Part shown: in pieces, positions 51,905 through 60,879 of the stretch
Position numbering within the stretch: the first letter of the stretch is position 1
Layout: every line of letters begins with the position of its first letter
Source: Bradyrhizobium sp. WSM1417
Lineage (GTDB): Bacteria > Pseudomonadota > Alphaproteobacteria > Rhizobiales > Xanthobacteraceae
Reading direction: 5' to 3'
Assembly: GCF_000515415.1 (NCBI RefSeq)
Contig: NZ_KI911783.1
Span: forward strand, 1,912,392-1,976,391
Length of the DNA: 64,000 bases
Position numbers and translations under genes: made by a program
Notes under the pieces: generated by a model
The model's database searches: none
What the model was told of the DNA's origin: nothing
Seen by the model: the letters and a program-made list of their open reading frames with translations, nothing else

Positions 51905-52225
51905 ATGATCAATCTAACGGATAGCGCCATAAGCGTACTGAAGGCTGCAATCGCCTCGACGACGCAGGCCGCAAGCGGTTTGCGGATTATGGTCGAAGGC
52001 GGCGGCTGTCAAGGGTTCACATACAAAATGGATCTTGCTCATGAGCCGAGCTCCGATGAGACCGTGATCGAACAAGGCGGGGTTAAACTCTTCGTCAATA
52101 ACGCGAGCCAAGCGTATCTCAACGGCACCACGATCGATTTCGTGGTGTCGCTCGAAGGATCAGGGTTTCGCTTCGATAACCCAAATGCCAACTCGAGCTG
52201 CTCCTGCGGCAAATCGTTCAGCTAA
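51905..52225 (+). CDS. iscA: IscA/HesB-type Fe-S assembly protein, copy 2
   Basis: 106 residues, 105 identical to copy 1, with the same ligands Cys35, Cys99 and Cys101. In this copy the operon goes on through a nifU-like remnant to intact nifS and nifT, so it is the working arrangement: NifS supplies sulfur, IscA carries the cluster. The spacing to nifS is 347 bases because of the nifU-like segment. Confidence 0.93.
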   Translation: MINLTDSAISVLKAAIASTTQAASGLRIMVEGGGCQGFTYKMDLAHEPSSDETVIEQGGVKLFVNNASQAYLNGTTIDFVVSLEGSGFRFDNPNANSSCSCGKSFS

Positions 52226-52289
52226 GCTGCGTTGGGACCATTTAGCGATGGAAGAGCATCAAACGTGGGCCTGAAGGCTAAGCCAACGA

Positions 52290-52535
52290 AGCACCCTTTG
52301 ACTGTCGAGGCTTCCGATCGCGAGCTGAATATCCGCGCCGTGCTCGATGAGATTCGGCCGAGCCTCAGGCGTGATCGCGGATGTTGTGAGCTGTCAAAAA
52401 TCGACGCAACAAGATCGTGATCAGGCTCACCGAATTCTGCGTGTTGTGTAAGCTTGCCGGCAGGACGGTGGCCGCCATTCGGGCGCGCCTGATCGAGCGG
52501 CGCGCAGTGTTCGTCCACCTGATCCCGCTTCCAGG
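52290..52535 (+). pseudogene. NifU-type C-terminal domain (Nfu) protein, frameshifted
   Basis: The first frame reads ELNIRAVLDEIRPSLRRDRG, CCELSKIDA and stops at 52420. One frame over, starting in the same place, the sequence goes on NKIVIRLTEFCVLCKLAGRT and VAAIRARLIE. Together they form a Nfu domain: VLDEIRPxLRxDGG...ELxxIDGNKIVIRLTGxCxxC, with the cluster-binding CXXC (CVLC). One missing base near 52408 (GAC-GC-AAC where GAC-GGN-AAC is expected) explains the break. The left duplication copy retains only the first 20 residues of it. A scaffold for Fe-S clusters was probably lost, or there is a one-base error. Confidence 0.7.
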
Positions 52536-52572
52536 CTCCAAAGTAGGACGTTAAGTGCAGAGGGGAGAGCCC

Positions 52573-53766
52573 GTGCGACCGATCTACCTGGACAACAACG
52601 CGACGACCCGTGCGGATCCTTTGGTGGTCGCGGCAATGCTGCCGTTCTTCTCTGCGCAATTCGGCAATGCGTCGTCCGCGCATGCATTCGGCACTGAGGT
52701 TGCGCCCGCATTGAAACAGGCGCGCCGGAAGCTGCAGGGCCTGATTGGCGCCGCATTCGATCATGAGATCGTCTTCACCTCGGGCGCGACTGAATCCGAC
52801 AACACAGCGATCCTATCCGCGCTCGCCGTGCAGGAGGGACGCGACGAGATCGTCACGACGGCCGTTGAGCATCCGTCCGTGCTGTCCCTTATCAAGGAAC
52901 TGGGCCGACGCGGAATCAAAACCCATCTGATTCCGGTCGATGCAAGCGGCAGATTGGACATCGAGACTTATCGCAACGCATTGTCAAAGCGCACGTCGAT
53001 CGTCTCGGTCATGTGGGCCAATAACGAAACCGGTACCATTTTTCCGGTGAAATCCCTCGCCAAGATGGCGCGCTCGGTCGGCGCGCTCTTTCACACCGAC
53101 GCCGTCCAAGCGGTCGGGCGGATTCCGATCAACCTGAAGACTACGGACATCGACATGCTTTCGCTCTCGGGCCATAAGTTCCATGGCCCGAAGGGAATCG
53201 GCGCCCTGTACGTGCGCAAGGGAGTCGAGTTACGGCCGTTGATCTTCGGCGGCCCACAGGAGCGGCGTCGCCGCGCTGGTACCCAGAACGTTCCGGGGAT
53301 AGTTGGGCTGGGCAAGGCGGCGGAACTCGCTGCGGCACACCTCAAAAAAGAGCAGATGAATATTGGCGCCCTTCGCGATCAGCTGGAGCAAGGCATTCTT
53401 GCTCTCGGTTGTTGCATGGTGCTTGGTGAAATCAAGAACCGTTTGCCAAATACGTCGAACATTGCCTTTGAGCATCTCGAAGCAGAGGCTATCGTGCACC
53501 AGCTCAACCGCAACGGAATTGCCGTCTCACTCGGTTCGGCCTGCGCGTCCGGCTCGATGGAGCCGTCCCATGTGCTGCGCGCCATGGGCGTACCACCGGC
53601 CTTTGTCCGCGGTGCGGTTCGCTTCTCGCTCTCGCACGAGACCGCGCCGGATGAGATCGATCGTGTCCTGCAAGTTCTGCCGGAGATCACTGCCAAACAG
53701 AGAGCCTTGTGGCGTGCGTGTCAGGAGCGCGCGGACGCGAGTTCGCAACCTGCGGAGCTCCTATGA
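52573..53766 (+). CDS. nifS: Cysteine desulfurase NifS
   Basis: 397 residues from GTG at 52573 (GGGGAGAG six bases upstream); a GTG at 52555 is possible but has no good binding site. Pyridoxal-phosphate enzyme that takes sulfur from cysteine for nitrogenase Fe-S clusters. The PLP Lys is in SLSGHKFHGPKGIGALY, preceded by HTDAVQAVGRIP. The active-site Cys is in SLGSACASGSMEPSHVL. The length is normal. Its stop overlaps the start of nifT (ATGA). First 39 codons are also present, truncated, at 46236. Confidence 0.97.
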   Translation: MRPIYLDNNATTRADPLVVAAMLPFFSAQFGNASSAHAFGTEVAPALKQARRKLQGLIGAAFDHEIVFTSGATESDNTAILSALAVQEGRDEIVTTAVEHPSVLSLIKELGRRGIKTHLIPVDASGRLDIETYRNALSKRTSIVSVMWANNETGTIFPVKSLAKMARSVGALFHTDAVQAVGRIPINLKTTDIDMLSLSGHKFHGPKGIGALYVRKGVELRPLIFGGPQERRRRAGTQNVPGIVGLGKAAELAAAHLKKEQMNIGALRDQLEQGILALGCCMVLGEIKNRLPNTSNIAFEHLEAEAIVHQLNRNGIAVSLGSACASGSMEPSHVLRAMGVPPAFVRGAVRFSLSHETAPDEIDRVLQVLPEITAKQRALWRACQERADASSQPAELL

Positions 53767-53987
53767 AAGTCATGATTCGTCGTTCGCCGGAAACGGGTCT
53801 TTCGATTTATGTACCTAAGAAAGATCTTGAGGAGCCGATTGTCGAGTGGGAGCACGAAACGCTGTGGGGTGGTTGGATCAGGATCGCGAACGGTTGGGTG
53901 CTCGACCTACCCGCTATGGCGAGTGACACCAGGCTACCAATCACCATCAACGCCAAGAAGCGCGGAGGCGAAGCAACTGAAGAATGA
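53763..53987 (+). CDS. nifT: Nitrogen fixation protein NifT/FixU
   Basis: 74 residues. Family signature KVMIRRSPETGLSIYVPKKD, EEPIVEWE and WGGWIRIANGWVLDLP. Small beta-rich protein always found with nif genes; the role is not settled. Start overlaps the nifS stop, so the two are translationally coupled. Confidence 0.93.
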   Translation: MKVMIRRSPETGLSIYVPKKDLEEPIVEWEHETLWGGWIRIANGWVLDLPAMASDTRLPITINAKKRGGEATEE

Positions 53988-54547
53988 ATGCTGCGATTCT
54001 ATGGAACCTCGTCAAACGGGGGGATATCCAGGGAAGTTTTGGCGGGGTGCGGTCCGAGCATGCCGGTCCCCCTCGCAAGCGCTTGCAGCCTTCTGCTGGC
54101 TCGATGAGACATCAGCGACATAGCGTTTGAGCGGCAGTTCGTGCGATGTCGACCGAGGCGGCTGCAGCTTCTGAATCTGATCGGCATCCACAACCGCACG
54201 ACCTAGAGCTGCCCACCGAGGCGCGGGACGGACGGTCGAATTCGTGCGCGTCGGTACCTGGCGCGGGGTTATTGATAGTTCTTCCGGAATGTCACCCAGC
54301 GGCCCCCTGATCTTCCACGGCGTAGCTCGCTAACCGGGCTGCTTGGTCTGCGTCTACGAAGAATCTCAGGCGTCCTTCAAAGCGTCTGGAAAGTCTTTTG
54401 CAGATCGTGCTTTGCAGAGCGTCACATTGTGGCGAGAAGATCAACTTTCAACGCTCGCCACCCGCTCTGCTCTTTGCCAGCGGCATAGGTGAAGCAACCT
54501 ACCCGTCGTCAAAACCACGTTGCCAACGCTCTTGTGATCGCAACCTC
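53988..54547. other. Intergenic region before the nifB promoter
   Basis: No gene recognised on either strand. The right end carries the NifA site of nifB. Confidence 0.4.
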
Positions 54548-54563
54548 TGTCAGGTTTCCAACA
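54548..54563 (+). promoter_or_regulatory. NifA upstream activator sequence of nifB
   Basis: TGTCAGGTTTCCAACA, exact TGT-N10-ACA, 77 bases before the -24/-12 element. Confidence 0.75.
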
Positions 54564-54640
54564 TGACTTGATAAAACTGACATTCGAGCAAGCATTGCCT
54601 AACTGCTTGAAGCCAATCAAAAAAGTCATTTTTGGCAGGC

Positions 54641-54657
54641 ATGGCACGCCAGTTGCT
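54641..54657 (+). promoter_or_regulatory. Sigma-54 promoter of nifB
   Basis: ATGGCACGCCAGTTGCT, full consensus. The same 17 bases occur at the nifH promoter (61218-61234). Confidence 0.9.
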
Positions 54658-54725
54658 CTTGGCTTTCAGAAACGACTCTGGGGATGCCTGCCGAAAGGGT
54701 TCGGTTTGCGAAGAGAATTGGAACG

Positions 54726-56282
54726 ATGAGTACTTCAGCGCAACACCAGGTCTCCTGCGGATGCGGCGAGATCCGCGAGACTCTGCAAGTCACGGGTAAG
54801 CAGCAGGGCTGCGGTACAATCGGCGGCAGCGGGAAGGCGGGCTGCGGATCTCAGGCGGACATCGGCAATTTGCCAAATGAGGTCTGGGAAAAGGTCAAGA
54901 ACCATCCCTGCTACAGCGAGGAGGCGCACCACCATTATGCCCGCATGCATGTCGCGGTCGCACCCGCTTGCAATATCCAGTGCAATTACTGCAATCGTAA
55001 ATATGATTGCGCCAACGAATCGCGCCCGGGCATTGCCAGCGAAAAGTTGACGCCGGAGCAGGCCGCCAAGAAGGTGCTAGCGGTCGCCTCCGCGATCCCT
55101 CAGATGAGCGTCGTCGGGGTTGCCGGCCCTGGCGACCCCCTGGCGAATCCAGACAAGACATTCAGGACGTTCGAGCTCATCGACAAGCTCGCGCCAGATA
55201 TCAAGCTCTGCCTCTCCACGAACGGTCTTGCGCTAGCCGATCATGTCGACACGATCGCAAGACTCAAGGTGGATCACGTGACGATCACGATCAACATGAT
55301 CGATCCCGAAATTGGTGCAAAGATCTATCCCTGGATCTTTTACCGCCACAAGCGCTACACCGGCATCGAAGCGGCAAGCATCCTCAGCACTCGGCAGCTG
55401 CAGGGCCTGGAGATGCTCACCGCCCGCGGCATCCTGTGCAAAGTCAACTCGGTGATGATTCCCGGGATTAACGATGAGCATCTGGTTGAGGTCAATAGGG
55501 CTGTGAAGTCACGCGGTGCCTTCCTGCACAACGTGACGCCGCTGATATCGTCGCCCGAGCACGGGACCGTGTTTGGCCTCAGCGGGCAACGCAGCCCGAC
55601 GGCACAGGAAGTGACAGCGCTACAGGATAGCTGCGAAAGCGAGATGAACATGATGCGTCACTGTCGCCAGTGCCGGGCCGACGCCGTCGGACTGCTCGGC
55701 GAGGACCGCGGCGCGGAGTTCACGATGGAAAAGATCATGACGATGGACATCAAGTACGACGAGCAGCCCCGAAAGGAGTATCAGGCCAAAATCGAGAAGG
55801 CGCGCATTACAAAGTTCGCGGCTACGCAGCAGGAGCTGGCCGGGCTCGCCAGCGCTTCCAGCGAAATCAAGGTACTGGTGGCGGTTGCAACCAGAGGCTC
55901 GGGATTAATCAACCAGCACTTCGGTCATGCCACGGAGTTCCAGATCTACGAGCTCTCGACTTCAGGCGCAAAATTCGTCGGCCATCGTCCTATCCAGCCC
56001 TATTGCCAGGGCGGCCATGGCGAGGAGAGCAAGCTCGAAATCGCCATCGGCGCGATAGAGGATTGCCACGCCGTATTTGTGTCAAAGATCGGCGGCTGCC
56101 CCAAAGCCGAATTGATCGAGGCCGGCATCGAGCCGGTCGATCAGTACGCCTGCGAGTTCATCGATGCCTCCGCGATCGCCTGGTTCAAACTCTATCTCGA
56201 AAAAGTCAATGAAGGGAAGATCAAGCACGTTGAACGGGTCGATCCGGCAGCCCGCCACAACGCCGTGATTTCCGCCGCCTGA
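54726..56282 (+). CDS. nifB: FeMo-cofactor biosynthesis protein NifB
   Basis: 518 residues from ATG at 54726; an upstream ATG at 54684 lacks a binding site. Radical-SAM enzyme that fuses two 4Fe-4S clusters and inserts the central carbide to give NifB-cofactor. The SAM cluster motif CX3CX2C is Cys82, Cys86 and Cys89 ([10 protein letters not shown]). Additional conserved cysteines include the [10 protein letters not shown] region that binds the substrate clusters. Residues about 380-495 form the NifX-like domain ([20 protein letters not shown]) found in long NifB proteins. N-terminal Cys-rich stretch CGCGEI is usual in rhizobia. frxA follows after 15 bases. Confidence 0.97.
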   Translation: MSTSAQHQVSCGCGEIRETLQVTGKQQGCGTIGGSGKAGCGSQADIGNLPNEVWEKVKNHPCYSEEAHHHYARMHVAVAPACNIQCNYCNRKYDCANESRPGIASEKLTPEQAAKKVLAVASAIPQMSVVGVAGPGDPLANPDKTFRTFELIDKLAPDIKLCLSTNGLALADHVDTIARLKVDHVTITINMIDPEIGAKIYPWIFYRHKRYTGIEAASILSTRQLQGLEMLTARGILCKVNSVMIPGINDEHLVEVNRAVKSRGAFLHNVTPLISSPEHGTVFGLSGQRSPTAQEVTALQDSCESEMNMMRHCRQCRADAVGLLGEDRGAEFTMEKIMTMDIKYDEQPRKEYQAKIEKARITKFAATQQELAGLASASSEIKVLVAVATRGSGLINQHFGHATEFQIYELSTSGAKFVGHRPIQPYCQGGHGEESKLEIAIGAIEDCHAVFVSKIGGCPKAELIEAGIEPVDQYACEFIDASAIAWFKLYLEKVNEGKIKHVERVDPAARHNAVISAA

Positions 56283-56297
56283 GGATGGGCACAGATA

Positions 56298-56522
56298 ATG
56301 CCGTTCAAGATCATCGCCTCGCAGTGCACGGGCTGTTCAGCTTGCGAAACGCAATGCCCAAATCTTGCTATTTCCGAGGTAGCCGGCGCTTTCCTGATCG
56401 ATTCGGAGCAATGCACCGAGTGCGCCGGCTACTTTGACGAACCGCAATGCGTGGCGGTTTGTCCGGTTGACAACACATGCGTGCTCGACACAGCACTGCC
56501 ACGCTATCGGGCGCCCCCTTGA
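56298..56522 (+). CDS. frxA: Ferredoxin FrxA (2[4Fe-4S])
   Basis: 74 residues: [13 protein letters not shown] and [18 protein letters not shown], the Alvin-type pattern with a long loop in the second motif. It lies 15 bases behind nifB, the place of frxA in B. japonicum. Likely electron donor for NifB or nitrogenase. Related to but different from the ferredoxin at 19791, which shares the start YKIVASQCT / FKIIASQCT. Confidence 0.93.
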   Translation: MPFKIIASQCTGCSACETQCPNLAISEVAGAFLIDSEQCTECAGYFDEPQCVAVCPVDNTCVLDTALPRYRAPP

Positions 56523-57599
56523 GGACCACAACATGGATGTCACCACCACACGAACGGCTCAGAAACTCGCGTGGATGATGCTCGGCATAGACGAAAGGCC
56601 CGGCCGCGGCTTACGCCTTCTCAGACCGGGTGGACGGTTCGGTCGTCGAGTTTTTCGCGAGCTACCAAGGCATATTCTAGCGACGCGATCGTCGACGGAA
56701 CGCGTCCGGCTATGCTGCCGAGCCGAAGGCCGCCGTCTTGAGCGTCGAGGATCGATTTCGCCGATGGGTCTACCAAGAGCGGACTCGTCTTCCGCGACAC
56801 CAATCCAATCACCTGGCGATCATTGAACGAGCAACATTCATGCCCGAGGCCTTCTTCAGTCCGCCATCCGAAAGCCGAGTCCTGTGTTGCTCGCGCGTTG
56901 TGGAGGCGGTCGAGCATCATCCCAGCGCGGCAGAACCAGCCTATCACCTCGATGACGTTGCCGACAATGCAGCTGCGCCAAGCAAAGGCGTTCGCACCCG
57001 ATTACATTCTGGGAGACGAACTTCCTGGCGTCCGGCGCGGTCGGCGCCAAGAAGCCCGAACTCGGCTGCCATGAGAGCACCTCGCGGGGCCATTCCTGTT
57101 GTCATTGAAGAAGAAGTTGGAGATACCTCTCCGTCAACTCAAGCAAGGACGGCGGCTGTCGAAGAACTGCCGAGGCTCGGTCCCGCGCACAAGATCGGGG
57201 CCTCGGGGTAGTCAGGCACGCTCGAGCGTATGGGCCGGATCGTGAGTGATGACGTCCGCGATGCCCTCAGTTGCCGGAGTAATCAAGTCGGCTCTGGGGC
57301 TGTGTGCATCCCGCGCTGAAGCGCGCGGCTCGCTGCGAGCTCAGGCACGCCTCCGTCGGTGCCGCGTCAAGTGCTTCTTCAACATCAACCATTGGCTCAC
57401 GAATGTTTATCTCGAGCATGTTGAGTTTAAGTTGCAGGGCTTGATGTTGCCGCACGGGATCCCGGCACCGTTATGAAACGCCTGATTGCAAGCCGCGCGC
57501 GGTGCGGGCGATGGGTTGATCGAGGATTGTGATGGGCGCCGGTAAGGTCGGGCGCTCGCGAGGCGCGGTACAGTTGAAGCACGGAACGGGGACGACAGC
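56523..57599. other. 1.08 kb between frxA and nifZ without a recognisable gene
   Basis: Plus-strand pieces such as FSDRVDGSVVEFFASYQG (about 56620) and VEDRFRRWVYQERTR (about 56745) look coding but are in frames broken by stops. ATG at 56533 (DVTTTRTAQKLAWMMLGIDE) opens a frame that soon degenerates. No promoter element for nifZ was found. I read this as a decayed gene or two that I cannot name. Confidence 0.4.
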
Positions 57600-57920
57600 A
57601 TGAGCAACATCGCCCGGGATAGTGAAATCGTCGAGTTGACGGACCCGCCCTTCTTTGATTATGGCGACAAGGTGCGGGCCAACCGCACCATCCGCAACGA
57701 CGGCACTTACGTGGGTAAGGAGATCGGTGAGGTTTTGGTCAAGAAAGGGGAGCTTGGCTATGTCGTCTCGATCGGCACGTTCCTGCAACAGTTTTATATC
57801 TATGGGGTCGAATTCCTCGACTCGGGCTATCGCGTCGGCATGAAATGCAAGGAGCTCGATCTAGTAAGACGACTCCCTGGAGGCGAGGAGCCTTTTGTAC
57901 CAGGAGCGGCACGCCGATGA
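57600..57920 (+). CDS. nifZ: Nitrogen fixation protein NifZ
   Basis: 106 residues. The NifZ domain is clear: PPFFDYGDKVRANRTIRNDG, LVKKGELGYVVSIGTFLQQF and IYGVEFLDSGYRVGMKCKEL. NifZ helps form the second P-cluster of the MoFe protein. Its last bases overlap the next gene (ATGA). It begins a run of four tightly packed small genes. Confidence 0.95.
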   Translation: MSNIARDSEIVELTDPPFFDYGDKVRANRTIRNDGTYVGKEIGEVLVKKGELGYVVSIGTFLQQFYIYGVEFLDSGYRVGMKCKELDLVRRLPGGEEPFVPGAARR

Positions 57921-58171
57921 TCGAGATAAGATTGCCAAAATATCGCTCAGGCCAACGTGTCAAGGCGGCAATCGATCTGCTCAACGACGGTTCCTTTCCC
58001 GACGCGTCGGCGGAAGAGTGTCTGGTCAGCGTCGGACAGATTGGTGAGATCGTCCAGGTCGGTCGCCATACGGAAGCGAACCGACCCATCTATATGGTCG
58101 ACTTCGGCAAGCAGTTGGTGGTTGGCTGCCTCGAGGCAGAGATCTCCTCAGTCCACGACATCGCGCAATGA
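57917..58171 (+). CDS. Second NifZ-like protein
   Basis: 84 residues in the same fold as NifZ: EIRLPKYRSGQRVKAAIDLL, LVSVGQIGEIVQVGRHTEAN and RPIYMVDFGKQLVVGCLEAE. The order (Y/F-G-x-x-V, G-x-G-x-I/V-V, P-x-Y-x-V-x-F) matches the NifZ domain (SH3-like barrel), but the sequence is divergent, so this is an old tandem paralogue. Overlaps nifZ at its start and the next gene at its end (ATGA both times), so all are coupled. It may act with NifZ on the MoFe protein. Confidence 0.82.
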   Translation: MIEIRLPKYRSGQRVKAAIDLLNDGSFPDASAEECLVSVGQIGEIVQVGRHTEANRPIYMVDFGKQLVVGCLEAEISSVHDIAQ

Positions 58172-58527
58172 ACGCCGCCATCATCAGACGCCATCATTCC
58201 GGATTGCCTGCGCATCCCAACGAGCTCGACCGGTGGCGGATCGTGCGCGCGCTGACGAGGCGCGAGCGCTACCGATATGTCTCGCCAAAGGTGACAGCGG
58301 TTGCTGGCGGCTATGTTGTCGAGAGCCCGTGCTGCTCAGGCAATATCGATGCGGAGGGAGGCCTCGTCGAGGTCGCGTTGCTGCACCACGATAGGACCGG
58401 GGCGGCATGGCAGCTGTTCCGCAAAGATCACGGCAAGGGCGTCTGGGAGTGGCATTCGACCCATCAACGGCTTTGCGCGGCGACAGCGGTTCTGAACGCC
58501 GACCCTGAACGTTTGTTCTGGCAGTAA
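58168..58527 (+). CDS. Conserved small protein of the nifZ operon (119 aa)
   Basis: 119 residues, soluble. Patches: WRIVRALTRRERYRYVSPKV, GGYVVESPCCSGNIDAEGG with a CC pair, LLHHDRTGAAWQLFRKDHGK and the ending ADPERLFWQ. I do not recognise a named family with certainty. Four-base overlaps with its neighbours place it firmly in the nifZ operon. The vicinal cysteines could bind metal or a cluster. Confidence 0.72.
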   Translation: MNAAIIRRHHSGLPAHPNELDRWRIVRALTRRERYRYVSPKVTAVAGGYVVESPCCSGNIDAEGGLVEVALLHHDRTGAAWQLFRKDHGKGVWEWHSTHQRLCAATAVLNADPERLFWQ

Positions 58528-58537
58528 GGATCCAGAG

Positions 58538-58804
58538 ATGGTGCTCGAAGGCGAATTGACGAATATCGAGCGGACGCTCGCCGCCATTGATACGGCCTCT
58601 GAGCCCTGCCTGACGCTCCGGCAGAATTTTCCACATCTCGCCTGGATTAGTTGCGACGCCTCCGACATAACGCAGACTCCTTGCCGCCGCCTCGGACAGT
58701 TCGAGCTGCATCTGCTCGACACTAGCGGTCACTGTGCACAGATCACGAATGATCCGCAGCGCGCCACAGGCATTGTGCTGGCCAAGCGCTCTGGCAGCTC
58801 ATGA
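58538..58804 (+). CDS. Small nif-operon protein (88 aa, possibly DUF6129)
   Basis: 88 residues: LEGELTNIERTLAAID, CLTLRQNFPHLAWISCDASD, PCRRLGQFELHLLDTSGHCA and ITNDPQRATGIVLAKR. The pattern (LRxxFPHLxxxxCxAxD ... LxLLDxSGHCxxITxDPxxATGxxLA) is that of short proteins encoded in nif operons of proteobacteria; I believe this is DUF6129 but cannot check. Starts 10 bases after the previous stop, with GGATCCAGAG upstream. Function unknown. Confidence 0.7.
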   Translation: MVLEGELTNIERTLAAIDTASEPCLTLRQNFPHLAWISCDASDITQTPCRRLGQFELHLLDTSGHCAQITNDPQRATGIVLAKRSGSS

Positions 58805-59568
58805 TCAAGCAATCGCGCGCCGGTACCAGGCTCACACAGGACGGCAAGGCGCGCAGGATGTTTGCCATGCTGTAGCGCCCGGCCCTGGCAATATCGCGAT
58901 CAGGTCGCTCGCTCGTTCGTCCGCTCCATGACACGGGCCGGCGATGGTCTCGCAGAAATGTTCGCTGACGGCAGGTCGCCTAGATATCTCAACGTGGCTT
59001 ATGAAATCAAGGATCCTGCGGTAGATCAAATTAGGAACGGGCGAGCCGTGTTCGATCGGCTGACGAGGCGCAACGCTCAGGCATCGCAAGAGTCGCCTTC
59101 ATGGGTACGCGCTCGAAGCCGCAGGACTTCATAAATTAGAAGACGGCGTTTCTTCTTCGCGTGGTAACCCCGTGCAATCGCCGCGGAGCCGTGCAAGTGA
59201 CGAGTATAAGTGCCGCGGCCGATCCAGCGGTGCGCGGATCAACAGCGGATCAACACTGGAAATGTCTTGGTGAGTTGATGTCGCGGCGTTCAAATCAAGA
59301 AGGGCTCCTCGACGCGCCTTTCGAAGATGCTTCCAGCGTCCCTCTGCTATCGTTTGCTTCCATGTTGAAGCTGGGTCACGTGCATGTCCAGAATCGGTTT
59401 GTTGCGTGGATCGAAATCCAGGGGGTAGGACAAATTCCCGTGTAGTTCCATTCTTATCTCGAATAGAAAAATGCGCTTGAACAGTTGTCGATGACCATTG
59501 ATATGGTAATGGGAAGCAGTTGCGTCTTCGCCAAAAACAAGGCGCTACAGGCAAGTGTGCAAAGCGAA
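58805..59568. other. Intergenic, no gene recognised
   Basis: A minus-strand 85-residue frame (58832-59089) and a plus-strand 94-residue frame (59161-59445) lack motifs and good starts. Confidence 0.3.
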
Positions 59569-59757
59569 ATGGGAGAACTTCACGTAGCCAAAAGCACCAA
59601 GCGCAAAGAGTATAGTAAAGATGACGTCAAGCTGCTCAAAGCGCACTCAAAGGCCCGCACCCCTGTAGCTAGGGTCTCAAAGCTTATGAAGCGATCCGAG
59701 GGCTCTCTAAGACAGAAAGCACGTAACTTGGGGATCGGCTTGGGTCACCAGCGCTGA
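59569..59757 (+). CDS. Small basic DNA-binding-like protein
   Basis: 62 residues from ATG at 59569; a frame to 59485 would add 28 less-conserved residues. It reads KRKEYSKDDVKLLKAHSKAR, PVARVSKLMKRSEGSLRQKA, RNLGIGLGHQR. Two helices followed by a recognition-like helix resemble a SANT/homeodomain-type fold seen in small Rhizobiales proteins. Strongly basic. Stand-alone, followed by a terminator. Function unknown. Confidence 0.6.
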   Translation: MGELHVAKSTKRKEYSKDDVKLLKAHSKARTPVARVSKLMKRSEGSLRQKARNLGIGLGHQR

Positions 59758-59851
59758 GATGTGATTCAAATTTCGAAAATCGACCGGCGTGATCCGGCCA
59801 GCCGGTTTACGGCCGCTGGCCAGCCGATCGTTTCGGGTCTCTGTCCCCGCA

Positions 59852-59886
59852 GGTCAGCTCGTCGTCAACGAGCTGACCGCTTTTCC
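59852..59886 (+). terminator. Rho-independent terminator-like hairpin
   Basis: GGTCAGCTCGT, loop CGTCA, ACGAGCTGACC, then GCTTTTCC: an 11-bp perfect stem with a short T run. A second stem (GGCCAGC / GCTGGCC) lies at about 59797-59822. Confidence 0.6.
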
Positions 59887-60324
59887 GATCGGTCGGCTCA
59901 CTTGGCCTAAACCTCGTCGATTGTCATGGTTTCAATCAGCCCTGATAATGCCACTCGTCCGCCCATTGTGCGGATTGCATCTGTCAGTATTTACTCAGTC
60001 CGGAAATACGGTCCGCGAGCGTGCCGGCGGATCATGAGCTCGGTCGGCAGAACCATTCGGCGCTGAGCTGGGTCCCGCTGCCGCCTAGCCTTCTGGAGAC
60101 GCGCGACTGCAACCTAGAGTGGCTCCAAGAGGCGCTTGGCACCGTCCGCAGGCGCCAGCATCGTCGGCCTACCGCATATCGTGAGAGCCGGCCTGCGGCT
60201 GACGCAGATCACCCTGACGCTGCAGTCGAGTAAGCCGCAGAAAGGCGAATAGCCGCGGTCCGACCTCCTTCGAATGCGGGAGCTGCTCTCGCTGCTCTTT
60301 CAATTACACGATCGACATGTTGCT
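59887..60324. other. Intergenic, no gene recognised
   Basis: The peroxiredoxin gene ends at 60325. The minus strand just beyond it has ATGTCGATCG (ending near 60300), which resembles an AhpD start, but no AhpD sequence follows. Confidence 0.3.
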
Positions 60325-60879
60325 TCAGCCGATTTTAAGCGTGTCGCCGCCGATTTCGCGGTTGCAAGGGCAGAGCTCATCAGTCTGTATCGCATCCAGA
60401 ACGCGGAGCGTGTCCCTCGGATTGCGGCCGACGTTGAGGCTTGTCGCATAGACATGCTGGATCGTGTTCTCAGGATCGATGATGAAGGTGTAGCGATGAG
60501 CGATGCCGTCACGTGAACGTACTCCAAGGCCATCGACCAGCGCGCCCTTTGTGTCGGAAAACTGCCAGATCGCTAGACGGTGCAAGTCCTTGTGCTCACG
60601 CCGCCAGGCGAGCTTGCAGAACTCGTTATCGGTTGAGCCACCAAGCACGATTGCATCGCGATCGGCGAAATCCTTGGACAGGCGGGCAAACTCAACGATT
60701 TCCGTTGGGCAGACGAATGTGAAGTCCTTAGGATAAAAGAAGATGACTTTCCATTTGCCGGGGAAACTCCTCTCAGTCAGCGTCTCGAAGGCATTGTTCC
60801 CGTTCTCCTCTTGCAGGTGAAAGCCGGGCTTCACGCCTGTGATGTCGAACGACGGCAGCTTACTTCCAATTCCAAGCAT
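60325..60879 (-). CDS. Peroxiredoxin of the AhpC type
   Basis: 184 residues from ATG at 60879; a longer frame to 61029 crosses the nifH upstream region and is unlikely. Peroxidatic Cys57 in YPKDFTFVCPTE and C-terminal Cys170 and Cys172 in ELCPCN, the AhpC arrangement that is recycled by an AhpD partner. It removes hydrogen and organic peroxides. It faces away from nifH, sharing the 513-base space. Known Bradyrhizobium nif regions also have an ahpC-type gene near nifH, which suits protection of nitrogenase. No ahpD was found. Confidence 0.9.
   Translation of the reverse strand: MLGIGSKLPSFDITGVKPGFHLQEENGNNAFETLTERSFPGKWKVIFFYPKDFTFVCPTEIVEFARLSKDFADRDAIVLGGSTDNEFCKLAWRREHKDLHRLAIWQFSDTKGALVDGLGVRSRDGIAHRYTFIIDPENTIQHVYATSLNVGRNPRDTLRVLDAIQTDELCPCNREIGGDTLKIG

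Larger units (their letters stand above)
51012..52691. repeat. Direct duplication, right copy (R2)
   Basis: Matches 44839-46353, with about 190 extra bases (roughly 52347-52535) holding the rest of a nifU-like sequence. Ends inside the intact nifS gene at codon 39. Confidence 0.9.

Noticed and set aside
60300..60325. Possible ahpD start behind the peroxiredoxin gene
   Set aside because: Only about ten bases resemble an ahpD start, followed by a stop and unrelated sequence.
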